Assembly: GCF_001048695.1 (NCBI RefSeq)
Contig: NZ_CVRB01000003.1
Location: forward strand, 310,001 to 374,000
Length of the DNA stretch: 64,000 nucleotides
Source: Neobacillus massiliamazoniensis
GTDB lineage: Bacteria; Bacillota; Bacilli; Bacillales; Cytobacillaceae
Reading direction: 5' to 3'
Part shown: piece by piece, positions 53,022-62,201 of the stretch
Layout of the letters: every line of letters begins with the position of its first letter
Position numbering within the stretch: position 1 is the stretch's first letter
Notes under the pieces: generated by a model
Told to the model about the DNA's origin: nothing
The model's database searches: none
Seen by the model: the letters and a program-made list of their open reading frames with translations, nothing else
Translations under genes and position numbers: made by a program

Positions 53022-53420
53022 TCATTTTTCTTCCTTTGCAATTCTCTCTACCGCTGGGACATCCGCAGGGGCGAAATTCAGTTGTGTAAGTTCGTCTCGC
53101 GTAACCCATTTCGTAGCAGCATGTTCTGATGCGGTAGGTTGTCCATCTACTAGTTTTGCTTTGTATGTTTCAAGTCGTACAATTACGTTTTCATATTCAT
53201 ACTTTGTATCTTCTACTTTTGCACGTACTTGAATAATGCAAGCAAATTCCTCTTGAATTTCGCGTTCTAACGCTTGTTCAGGTGTTTCTCCAACTTCTAT
53301 TTTACCACCCGGAAATTCCCAATAATGTGCCAAAGTCATTTCTGAACTTCTTAACGCACAGAAGATTTCATTTTTTTCATTTTCAATAATTGCACCAACG
53401 ACGTGGACTGTTTTTTTCAT
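53022..53420 (-). CDS. Nudix hydrolase (MutT/8-oxo-dGTPase-like)
   Basis: A 132-residue Nudix protein with the complete box GKIEVGETPEQALEREIQEE in the GX5EX7REUXEE pattern. The N-terminus KKTVHVVGAIIENEKNEIF and the FPGGKIE context match the small MutT/CTP-pyrophosphohydrolase group that hydrolyses oxidised or odd nucleoside triphosphates. It lies in the defence island, on the opposite strand to the MazG-like/helicase pair. A housekeeping-type nucleotide cleaner is the simplest call; a defence partner role is possible. Confidence 0.9.
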   Translation of the reverse strand: MKKTVHVVGAIIENEKNEIFCALRSSEMTLAHYWEFPGGKIEVGETPEQALEREIQEEFACIIQVRAKVEDTKYEYENVIVRLETYKAKLVDGQPTASEHAATKWVTRDELTQLNFAPADVPAVERIAKEEK

Positions 53421-53995
53421 AATAGATCACCTTTATTCTATTTCTTAATATAAGTTTAGCTTATTTTAAGTAAAGGAGTAAGAAAAGAAGTTTTAGTAAG
53501 AGGATTTCGAAGTAACTCATAGAAGAAATTGTAAAAAATAAAACTTCCATAGATACATCACAGGGACCGGGGACCGTATCATAAGTAAATGAGGTTATTA
53601 CGATAAGAATAGAACTGTGTTTTTATAATATAAACCAGAGACCGAAAAGGAAACTGTTCTTTGATTATTAATGTGCTATTTAGTTAGGTTAAATTTAGTT
53701 TCAGCTTTAAATCTCCTTCTTATGCCGCCATTGACTAAAAGTGTTCCGACTTTGCTTAACTGATAGATACACAACAATTTTTTGAAGGTAGTGGTAAACT
53801 AAAATTAATACCATACAACTATCTGAACAATCATTAAAAGTGAAGTAGATGGTTCTGATTTAGAATTGGTTATAAATGTAAAAATAGTCCTTTTTGGTTC
53901 TATTTCATTATCAACTTTATCTAAGGATGAAAATATAACAATTATTGCCACATTACGATATAATAATATTATTATTTTTTGAGGAGGTAACAATT
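53421..53995. other. Gene-free stretch
   Basis: No gene, repeat or strong hairpin recognised. It probably holds the promoters of the divergent Nudix and MazG-like genes. Confidence 0.4.
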
Positions 53996-54322
53996 TTGCC
54001 AGTATACAACAAACTGGTCCGTGACCTAATACCACAAGTAATTGAAAGCACCGGAAAACATTTTTCAACAAGAATATTAAATAATGAAGAATATATAAAA
54101 GAACTAAAAAATAAAAGCTTTGAAGAATTAGAAGAATATATAAAAGCTGATAATGATAAAGATGCCATTGAGGAGTTAGCTGATCTATTAGAAATTATCC
54201 ATACGTTAGCTGAATGCCACGGAGCATCTTTTGAAAAAGTGGAAGAAGTTCGTCAAAAAAAGGTAGAAAAACGAGGTGGCTTCAAAGAAAAAATCTTTTT
54301 AATTGAGGTTGAAGATGAGTAA
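53996..54322 (+). CDS. MazG-like / phosphoribosyl-ATP pyrophosphohydrolase-like protein
   Basis: A 108-residue all-alpha NTP pyrophosphatase-like protein. The start is TTG 53996 with GAGGAGG ten bases before it; there is an ATG further upstream but without a site. VYNKLVRDLIPQVI at the N-terminus and DAIEELADLLEIIHTLAE with paired acidic residues (EELADLLE) are the family's metal-binding pattern, and KRGGF follows near the end. Its stop overlaps the ATG of the next gene, so production of the two is coupled. MazG-fold enzymes break down nucleotides; here it looks like a dedicated partner of the helicase. Confidence 0.82.
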   Translation: MPVYNKLVRDLIPQVIESTGKHFSTRILNNEEYIKELKNKSFEELEEYIKADNDKDAIEELADLLEIIHTLAECHGASFEKVEEVRQKKVEKRGGFKEKIFLIEVEDE

Positions 54323-56744
54323 TGTTCAACTGATAGTTCGAGAATACGGAAGCCATATCATTGAAAAATTAGAAAAGGCTACAACTATTTGTATCTTAAC
54401 TTCTTTTGTGATGAAGTCTGGTGTTGAGTTTTTAAAAGAGGCATTGAAGAAGGCAGCTGCAAATGGGGCTGAGATTAAAATTTGTACCGGGGATTATTTA
54501 CATATCACACAGCCGGACGCACTTGAGAACCTTTTGGCTATTGATGAACGGATAGAGATCCGGATATGGAAAAGCAATGGAGTATCCTTTCATCCAAAGG
54601 CTTATATTTTCCAATCATACAATGAGGATTACTTGTTTGTCGGGTCTTCCAATTTATCTAGATCTGCATTAAACCAAGGTGTTGAATGGAATCTTCTAGT
54701 CAGTGATGCAAAGGAAGTATTTGACGAAGCACAAGATGAATTTTTAAAAATCTTTTATGCCGAACAAACGGTTCCATTAAATAAGGAAACTTTAGATGAT
54801 TATAGGGTTAGTTATAAAGAGTTTGAAAGAAAATTTCCGTCTCTTTCTAAAAAATGGAGTGATTTAGAAGAATTGGAATTGATGCTTCCTTCGGATCAGG
54901 ATCAACATAAACAGCCTGTGGTGATTTCGGATACTTCAATTCCATATAGGGCAATTACACCACGTTTTGCACAGCTTGAAGCACTTGAGGAGTTAAATAA
55001 AACACTCGATGAAGAGTATAATAAGGCCTTAGTGGTGATGGCAACTGGGCTGGGTAAAACATACTTGGCTGGTTTTTTTGCTCAAAATTTTAGAAGAATT
55101 CTTTTTATCGCTCACCGAGAAGAAATACTCTATCAAGCTAAAGATTCTTTTAAAAAAATCATGCCGGAAAAAGAGGGGGGAATCTACAATGGGAAAATAA
55201 AAGAAAGCCACGCAGATTCCATCTTTGCATCTATTTATACTTTAAGCATGAAAAATCACCTGGAACGGTTTCTGCCAGATGAATTTAACCTCATCATCAT
55301 TGATGAATTTCATCATGCTGCGGCGGATTCTTATAAAAGGGTGCTGGATTATTTCAAACCACGATTTTTACTGGGGATTACGGCTACCCCTGACCGAAAT
55401 GATAATAAAGATGTTTATGCCATTTGCGGTGGAAATGTTGCATATAGACTCGACTTTTTGGATGCCATTGAACGTAGATGGCTATCACCGTTTAAGTATT
55501 ATGGGGTTTACGATGATACCGATTATAACCAAATTACTTGGCTGGGTAACCGTTATGATGAAGAAGAATTACTTCAAGCACAACTAAAAGAAGAATTGGC
55601 GGAAAAGATCCTACATGCCTGGGAACAGAAAAAGAAAACGAGAACTTTATGCTTTTGTTCTTCGATTAGACAAGCCAACTTCCTATCAAACTATTTTAAT
55701 CAATCTGGGTATCGAACGATTAGCCTCCATTCTCAACAAGTAGATATAACCAGGAATCAAGCCATTTCACAACTTACAAATGGGGAGTTAGATGTTATTT
55801 TTACGGTAGATCTATTTAATGAGGGTGTCGATATACCAGCTATTGATACATTATTATTCGCTCGTCCCACTGAATCATTAACCGTCTTTACTCAGCAAAT
55901 TGGAAGAGGTCTTCGTTTGCATCCTGGTAAAGATACGTGCGTGATAATTGATTTAATTGGAAACTACCGTAATGCGGATATTAAATTAAGTATATTTGAT
56001 ACAGAACCGAACGAAGGGAATAAGAGAAACATTCAACCGACTTTACCAGAATTTTGTGAATTAGACTTAGATATTCAAGTTGTTAACTTTTTCCAAGAAA
56101 TGTATTTAAAAAGACAGCCAAGAAAAGAGAAATTGCTTAGTGACTATAATATCCTAAAGCAGGATTTGGGGAGAAGGCCGACTTATTTAGAATTGCATCT
56201 AATGGGAGGATCAGAATCATCCCATTACAAACAAGAATTTAAATCATACTTTGGTTTTCTAAAATGGGCTGGTGAATTAAAGGACAAGGAAGTCGAAGTT
56301 TATGCTCGTTACGAGAAATGGTTTATTGATGTTGAAAAGACAGTCATGACCAAGAGTTATAAGATGGTTGTTTTATTAGCTATGCTAGAAAGAGGGATAT
56401 CGAACTGGTATAAACCAATTTCTTCAAAACAAACAGCTACATTTTTTCATCATTTTTTAATGGAAAAAGAACATCGAAAACGAATTGATTTTTCAGACAA
56501 GGGTGCTTTAAAGCTATGGACATATGATGAAAAAGCGGTTAGTAATTTAATTGCTTCGATGCCAATGACAAAATGGAGCAGCAGTTCTAAAGGATTAATT
56601 TCATATGAAAATGACTTATTTATATTAAACTTTGGTGTAGTTGAAGCCTATGAAGAAATTCTTTTTAACTGGACAAAAGAAATTTGTGAATACCGTCTTC
56701 ATTATCATTTTGAGAGGAAAGCTAAAAGTACTTTCTCCTATTAA
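54315..56744 (+). CDS. PLD-nuclease/SF2 helicase fusion (809 residues)
   Basis: The N-terminal domain (to about residue 170) is a phospholipase D-type nuclease with a single HxK motif, FHPKAYIF near residue 92, followed by GSSNLSRSAL. The helicase starts near 215: VMATGLGKTYLAG (Walker A), DEFHHAAADS (DEAH-type box, near 329), LLGITATPDRND, and the C-lobe LFNEGVDIPAID with QQIGRGLRLHPG near 528. The last 200 residues are unrecognised. Proteins of this layout (also annotated as type III restriction-like or DUF3427-type helicases) are found in defence islands. The start ATG 54315 overlaps the MazG-like gene's stop. Confidence 0.88.
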   Translation: MSNVQLIVREYGSHIIEKLEKATTICILTSFVMKSGVEFLKEALKKAAANGAEIKICTGDYLHITQPDALENLLAIDERIEIRIWKSNGVSFHPKAYIFQSYNEDYLFVGSSNLSRSALNQGVEWNLLVSDAKEVFDEAQDEFLKIFYAEQTVPLNKETLDDYRVSYKEFERKFPSLSKKWSDLEELELMLPSDQDQHKQPVVISDTSIPYRAITPRFAQLEALEELNKTLDEEYNKALVVMATGLGKTYLAGFFAQNFRRILFIAHREEILYQAKDSFKKIMPEKEGGIYNGKIKESHADSIFASIYTLSMKNHLERFLPDEFNLIIIDEFHHAAADSYKRVLDYFKPRFLLGITATPDRNDNKDVYAICGGNVAYRLDFLDAIERRWLSPFKYYGVYDDTDYNQITWLGNRYDEEELLQAQLKEELAEKILHAWEQKKKTRTLCFCSSIRQANFLSNYFNQSGYRTISLHSQQVDITRNQAISQLTNGELDVIFTVDLFNEGVDIPAIDTLLFARPTESLTVFTQQIGRGLRLHPGKDTCVIIDLIGNYRNADIKLSIFDTEPNEGNKRNIQPTLPEFCELDLDIQVVNFFQEMYLKRQPRKEKLLSDYNILKQDLGRRPTYLELHLMGGSESSHYKQEFKSYFGFLKWAGELKDKEVEVYARYEKWFIDVEKTVMTKSYKMVVLLAMLERGISNWYKPISSKQTATFFHHFLMEKEHRKRIDFSDKGALKLWTYDEKAVSNLIASMPMTKWSSSSKGLISYENDLFILNFGVVEAYEEILFNWTKEICEYRLHYHFERKAKSTFSY

Positions 56745-56938
56745 ACCTTTATAAATTAGTTAGTAGTGAACGATGGGGAAAAAATGAAATATTTCCAGCC
56801 CTAATTAATAAATATTATTTGTAAAATTAATTTTTCTTGTTGAAGGATGGTGAATGGTGGAGGAAACATAGTGTTTGCGTAATCTTGGATATAGGGTTAA
56901 TGAATAAAAAAAGCCTAAGTGAAAAGAAGGAGGATAAG

Positions 56939-58006
56939 ATGACACAAAATCATTTTTTTTCATTAAATACAAGACAACATGGAACTCGTGTTAGTCGGGT
57001 TAAACAAGAAAACACTACTAATGCAGCAATAGCTTCATTACGTATTGCTCTAAAAAACTATTTCAGTACTTATGATGTTAGTAAGCGGTACATATCTATT
57101 AAAGGAAGTACTCCTAATGGAGAGGAGGAAACTAGATTAGCTAGTTACTTATCCTACCAAGAAAAATATTTGCAGACTATTTTCCATTTTCATCATTTTT
57201 TAGAATTGCTAATAAAGGATGAATTACGAAGTATTAATCCTTTATTGGCTGTTAAGTTAGAAACTGACAATGCAAAGTCTATTATGGATTTAATTCAAAG
57301 AGGAGTGGATAGTGAAAGTATCAATAATCAAACTGTTGAATTTATGGTAGCAGTAAAAAGGTTAAAATCTTTAGCAGGTAATGACTGTGAAATTTCAATT
57401 ATAGTAACAAAATATCTAAGGGTACTAACGGATTTAAATACATTAAGAAATCGTGCTTGGCATAGGGGAACGTATATACTTCTTTATAGTGAGTTGGATA
57501 GATTTATAGGTTTAAACGTGTTACCATGTGTTTTAGATTTCATTGAAAATTCGCAGTATAAAAACACTGAGAGATATTGGAAATATAAATTACCTAAAAT
57601 TGGTCTAGACCCAATAAATATGATAACTAAAGCTGTGAGGAAGGAAAAAATTGATTATTCAGAAGTTGCTTTTTATAAAGCAATTGGGTTAGCATCCTAT
57701 AACATTCCAACAGAATATTTAACGCTAGGTAAGCGATCACAAAGTCCTTCAGAAAGAAAAGCCAATGCACTAATAAAAGGCGAAGGATATGAGGTATTGG
57801 AATGCTTTGTCTGTGGTAAAGAGTCACTTGTGAGTTATAGAGAAGATGATTGGGATTATGATGAAAATAACCTACCTACTAATGGGTGGTGGAGAATATA
57901 TGAATTAGAGTGTGAGGAATGTGGGCTGAAGGTTGATAGAAATTTAAGGAATCCGCATGAATATGGAATTAATATACCAGATCTATGGGTTGGTGGTGAA
58001 CTTTAA
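56939..58006 (+). CDS. HEPN-like RNase candidate with C-terminal zinc ribbon
   Basis: A 355-residue protein. The strong GAAGGAGGA site fixes the start at ATG 56939; the frame is open to 56837 upstream. The N-terminal two thirds are helical and contain LRNRAWHRG near residues 167-175, which fits the R-x4-H catalytic motif of HEPN ribonucleases. The C-terminus has CFVCGKES and CEECGLKV, a four-cysteine zinc ribbon. The gene stands alone between the PLD-helicase and the OLD-type gene, 195 bases after the former. HEPN proteins often work in abortive defence by cutting RNA. The assignment is from motif only. Confidence 0.6.
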   Translation: MTQNHFFSLNTRQHGTRVSRVKQENTTNAAIASLRIALKNYFSTYDVSKRYISIKGSTPNGEEETRLASYLSYQEKYLQTIFHFHHFLELLIKDELRSINPLLAVKLETDNAKSIMDLIQRGVDSESINNQTVEFMVAVKRLKSLAGNDCEISIIVTKYLRVLTDLNTLRNRAWHRGTYILLYSELDRFIGLNVLPCVLDFIENSQYKNTERYWKYKLPKIGLDPINMITKAVRKEKIDYSEVAFYKAIGLASYNIPTEYLTLGKRSQSPSERKANALIKGEGYEVLECFVCGKESLVSYREDDWDYDENNLPTNGWWRIYELECEECGLKVDRNLRNPHEYGINIPDLWVGGEL

Positions 58007-58325
58007 TTCTATTTTGGGTTATTCGAACATAGGTGATAATTTCCATTGGATTTGCGAATTAGTATAGTCATTGCGCATGGTATGAGGAGATGTCGGGGGA
58101 GATATTCCAGAACTAAATTATATGATTTTTTTAGGATTGTTTATATTGATAATTATAAAAATTAATGATAAGTTCCGCATAATATATTTATATAAATAGA
58201 ATCAATTCATTACTTTGAGGTGTTAAGCGGAACCAAACCAGTAGGTAAATTACATATGTTCTATTAGTTCGATTTTTATTTATTAATTAACAAAATAGTG
58301 ATATATTCATTTTAGATATATTTAG
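58007..58325. other. Gene-free stretch
   Basis: No gene, hairpin or repeat recognised in this AT-rich spacer. Confidence 0.4.
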
Positions 58326-58521
58326 GGGGCCATTTTTCCCGGTTGGGGCACTAGCAGCTTTATTTGGATTTCTAATAGTTTTACAGATACTGTTTAAAGC
58401 TAAAAATCAGGTGGTGGTTGCAATGGAAAATAATTTCGTATATACATGTTTAGCAGATATAACAGGTCATTTGGCTTCAATATGTGGGTCAGCATTAGTG
58501 ACAGCTGCTATGTCCCCCTAA
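58326..58521 (+). pseudogene. Possible fragment of a small membrane protein
   Basis: A plus-strand frame from about 58326 reads GPFFPVGALAALFGFLIVLQ and then AKNQVVVAMENNFVYTC to a stop at 58521. It contains one clear membrane helix. No start codon with a ribosome site is seen for the full frame; an internal ATG at 58423 (after GGTGGTGGTTG) could make a 32-residue peptide. It is either a truncated gene or a small membrane peptide. Confidence 0.3.
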
Positions 58522-58662
58522 GTATGTTAAAAATCATTAGGTGTACCCTTCAATGTAACCATTAGGAGCTTTTTTTTCAATAAATTAAAGCTAATAGTCA
58601 AGCCTCATTTTCTTGTCATACAAGGGATTGGGGCTTTATATTTTGAAAAAAGGGGAAATATT

Positions 58663-60375
58663 ATGGAAGTATGGATAAAAAATTTAATATTTAGTGATAA
58701 TTCAGAAGTCGCATTTCAAAAGAATGATATAACAATTATTGTAGGTCCAAACAATTCCGGTAAAAGTACTGCCTTGAAAGAAATAGATTACTTATCAAGA
58801 AATCCTATGTTCTCAGGAAATGTTATAAAGAAATTAACATATATTAAAGAAGGAACGGAAGAAAGTCTCTTAGATTTTCTTGAAAGAAATTCAAAAAAAT
58901 ATTATTCCTCTAATCCACTGCCAACCTATACAGGCTTTGGTTTCAGCATATATGAAAATACCGCGAAGAATTTATGGAATTCAGATAATGGTCTAGGGGA
59001 ATTGGGGAATATTACAACAAAAATCCTTACTACAGAAGCAAGATTGACTGCCGCCAATCCTGCTCCTAATATTGCAATTACAAGAGAGCCATTAACCCAT
59101 CCAATTCACTACCTACAGATAGATGATAATATTGAATTGGAATTTAGCAATTATTTTAAAAAGGCTTTTGGAAAAGATTTAGTTCTAAATAGAAATGCGG
59201 GTAATGAAGTACCACTGCATATAGGAAACCGACCAATACCAAAGGAAGGTGAGGATAGGGTTTCGTTAAATTATATTAAGGAATTAGAATTGTTACCCAA
59301 GCTTCAAGAACAAGGTGATGGAATGAGGAGTTTTGTAGGAGTACTATTAAATACTCTTACTTCTATACATTCCATACTTTTAATTGACGAGCCCGAGGCT
59401 TTTTTACATCCACCTCAAGCTAGGCTTTTAGGGAAAATGATTACACAAGACTCCCAACGACATAAACAATTATTTTTATCTACTCACAGCAGTGACTTTT
59501 TACGTGGAGTTCTAGATACAAATTCAAAAAATGTTAAAATTCTCAGAATACAAAGGAATGATAACTTAAATCAAATAAGTTTACTTAATAATGAAGATTT
59601 AAAAGAATTTATGCAAGATCCATTACTAAGACACTCAAATATTTTAGATGGCTTATTTCATAGTAAGGTAATAATATGCGAAAGTGATTCAGACTGTAGA
59701 TTTTACTCTTCCATATTCAATTCAATTTATGACGATGCCCAATTAACAATTCCTGATGTAATGTTTATTCATTGTGGAGGTAAGCATAGGATTCCTTTAA
59801 TAATTAAGGCTCTTAAAAAATTGAATGTTGATATTTCAGTTATTACAGATTTTGATGTATTGAATAACATAAATCCCTTACAAATTATTGTAAATAATCT
59901 TGGAGGAGATTGGAATTCCGTATCTAGTAGATGGCAAGTATTAAAAAGTAGAATTGAACAAATTAAGCCTGAACTTGAGACCAAGCATGTAAAGCAAAAA
60001 ATATATGAGATTTTGGAGACTACACACGAAGTAGTCTTTCCTCAACGAAATGTTATTGAGATTAATAATATATTACGGAATACTTCAGCCTGGTCATTGG
60101 CAAAAAAGTCTGGAAAAAGTTTTATTCCCGCTGGTGATGCATTCGGAGCATTTAATGAAATAAATGAATATTTTAAAAATATAGGACTTTATATTGTTGA
60201 AGGTGGTGAACTTGAAAGCTTTGTTAGAAGTATTGGTAATCACGGTCCAAAATGGGTTAATGAAGTATTAAGTAGTAAGGATTTATCCAATGATCCAGAA
60301 CTGGAAATCGCTCGGGAATTTGTAAAGAAAGTGGTCAATTTTAACAGGTATACCAAAACATCCAAAACAAGGTAA
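58663..60375 (+). CDS. OLD-family ATPase/TOPRIM nuclease
   Basis: A 570-residue protein with an ABC/SMC-type ATPase and a C-terminal TOPRIM nuclease. Walker A is GPNNSGKST (residues 28-36), Walker B is ILLIDEPEAFLHP near 240 and the H-loop is STHSSDFLRG near 273. TOPRIM motifs follow: IICESDSDCRFY near 338, VITDFDVL near 394 and VEGGELESF near 512. Size and order fit overcoming-lysogenization-defect nucleases and GajA of Gabija. No UvrD-like GajB partner follows, so it looks like a stand-alone OLD protein or an orphaned GajA. ATG 58663 follows AAGGGGAAA. Confidence 0.88.
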   Translation: MEVWIKNLIFSDNSEVAFQKNDITIIVGPNNSGKSTALKEIDYLSRNPMFSGNVIKKLTYIKEGTEESLLDFLERNSKKYYSSNPLPTYTGFGFSIYENTAKNLWNSDNGLGELGNITTKILTTEARLTAANPAPNIAITREPLTHPIHYLQIDDNIELEFSNYFKKAFGKDLVLNRNAGNEVPLHIGNRPIPKEGEDRVSLNYIKELELLPKLQEQGDGMRSFVGVLLNTLTSIHSILLIDEPEAFLHPPQARLLGKMITQDSQRHKQLFLSTHSSDFLRGVLDTNSKNVKILRIQRNDNLNQISLLNNEDLKEFMQDPLLRHSNILDGLFHSKVIICESDSDCRFYSSIFNSIYDDAQLTIPDVMFIHCGGKHRIPLIIKALKKLNVDISVITDFDVLNNINPLQIIVNNLGGDWNSVSSRWQVLKSRIEQIKPELETKHVKQKIYEILETTHEVVFPQRNVIEINNILRNTSAWSLAKKSGKSFIPAGDAFGAFNEINEYFKNIGLYIVEGGELESFVRSIGNHGPKWVNEVLSSKDLSNDPELEIAREFVKKVVNFNRYTKTSKTR

Positions 60376-60938
60376 TAAAGCTTACTAATAAAAGTATTGT
60401 TATTAATTAAATCTTATCATTGATTTTTTAATAAAGCTATTTACATGAAGACTTTATCGTCTTGTTACTTTATTTGAGTTTATAGTTCTCAAGATTATTT
60501 AAAACTAGTCAGCACGTCTTGTTTTGCGAAGTTCACTCTGGGCATTTTGCATTTACTGTGAAAACACCAGAAATAGGAATACGCCCTATCTTAATCTCAT
60601 TTATTTTCATCTTTGTAAATTGCACAGCAATTGGACAGAACTTTTAGTAACAATGGGGTCCTGATATATTAGATTCAATGGAATTTTTTATACATAAATA
60701 ATGTATAAATTAGGGTTTAGGGAATTGACAGGGTTGAGGTCGCTTGTTTTGCAGGAAGATATTATATAAAACAACTAAGGATAAATCCTTAGTTATAAAA
60801 GGTAATTAAGATCATTCTGCAGTCCCCACTCCGAAGGGGGACTGCAGACATTGTCGGTAACATAACCATAAGCTTGGTCTTAAATTAATAAATGAATTGG
60901 TCCCATTTTGGTAACATACTTTAGATCATTAATGAAAA
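60376..60938. other. Gene-free stretch with a perfect GC-rich palindrome
   Basis: CTGCAGTCCCC (60817-60827) and GGGGACTGCAG (60837-60847) form an 11-bp perfect stem with a 9-base loop. There is no T-run, so it may be a structural or protein-binding site rather than a terminator. The rest shows no gene. Confidence 0.6.
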
Positions 60939-61403
60939 TTAAAAACCACAAAAGATATTAAAAAGCTGAAATTTCAACGAAAAGTCGGGACATAAAGAAT
61001 CTAAAGATACAAAAAGTATCGAAAAATAAAACGATACCTCTAACTTCAAAGCTGATAATGATTCTTTTTCATCAATAAAAATAGCGTGATGTTTTTTAAA
61101 GGGAATAAACGAATCAATGTCCCCAACATAGGGAGAATCATTTGTATCATCATGGCTATTGTAATACTCTTTTAATGCTTCGTGAAAAACACCTAAATCC
61201 CAACGCCCAAAATAAGAATCAGGATATTTAATATGCTCCGGGATAGGAATTTCTTTTGGACTATATTCTCCCAATTTTTCATTTAGTAAATCCATGAGAC
61301 TCTTTGAATCAAATGTGTCCATCATTGAAAAAAACCTGCGACGTCTTTTCCAGTCAGTGGTAGGCATCTTCAAGAGTTCATATAATCCTGCTATAATCTT
61401 CAC
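60939..61403 (-). CDS. Hypothetical protein, 154 residues
   Basis: The frame starts with GTG at 61403 (MKIIAGLYELLKMP) after a weak GAAGG site. The N-terminal 110 residues are acidic and mixed (DSYFGRWDLGVFHEALKEYY), and the last 40 residues become rich in Phe, Leu and Ser (SFYFSILFVSLDSL), which looks like read-through of a different frame, so the true 3' end may have been altered. Another frame overlaps on the plus strand (61294-61710); I regard the minus-strand gene as more likely. Confidence 0.4.
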   Translation of the reverse strand: MKIIAGLYELLKMPTTDWKRRRRFFSMMDTFDSKSLMDLLNEKLGEYSPKEIPIPEHIKYPDSYFGRWDLGVFHEALKEYYNSHDDTNDSPYVGDIDSFIPFKKHHAIFIDEKESLSALKLEVSFYFSILFVSLDSLCPDFSLKFQLFNIFCGF

Positions 61404-62201
61404 CTTTCTAACCTTCTATCAAATGATTCTATTTACCGTTTATTTCCTATCTGGGAGTATATTATACATGAGAACCAATAACAATCTGAAGTATACTCGG
61501 CATGTTTTAAACCACTCGGCCTCTATGCCACTAATGTTTGAAGGTCAAGTTCAAAACTTCAGAAGTATAAACCATAGATTTCATTTTTTATGGGTACTTA
61601 AAGGTGAACAAAGCTACGATATTTATTACTTTTCTATACTTCTACAGTCAGTAGTCCAGACATGTGGAGTGCGTGGTGTTGAAAGAGTTAAAATAGCTTG
61701 GTATCAATAGGTTTAGCGACTTTTAACTAAATATAGAAGTGTATTTTATGTTCCCTCGGGCTAATAGTTCGGGGGATTTTTTGACCCCCGGGGTCTTACT
61801 TTTACGCGGAATCATGAATTGTTGTGAAGATGTGTCTTTTGTAGAAAAATTAAAATGGTATAATTCTGAAGAAGTCTAATAATTTTGCATCTATTAATAA
61901 GGAATCTTTCTAAGTATATTGTTGAATTCTTATTTATTGTGTTTAAGATGGTATGTTATTAATGTTAAATGGGAAGCACGATATTACCAAAAATCTGTAA
62001 TAGATATTGGAACTAAAATGTGAGTTGAGTTGAATGGGTTGGACAATTAAATGAGTAGCAAACTGACAAGGTCCTACGATTAAAATGGGTAGTAAATAAT
62101 AGCTTATTGTAAAAATATAAATTCACTCAAGTACATTTTAGGAAAAAGAGTTATGGGTGGTATTATTGAAATAATGTCGAATTTTGTAGGGGGATTTAAG
62201 G
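61404..62201. other. Mostly gene-free stretch before the DUF262 genes
   Basis: No supported gene. A hairpin TCCCTCG/CGGGGGA followed by T6 at about 61751-61780 is a likely terminator, and a short CCCCCGGGG palindrome follows it. A plus-strand open frame crosses 61404-61710 but has no ribosome site and no family resemblance. Confidence 0.45.

Noticed and set aside
58663-61403. Complete Gabija system
   Set aside because: The gene after the GajA-like protein is on the other strand, short, and has no helicase motif.
61294-61710. A plus-strand 138-codon frame overlapping the minus-strand gene at 60939
   Set aside because: No ribosome site, low-complexity composition and no recognisable motif; the antiparallel gene has better protein character at its N-terminus.
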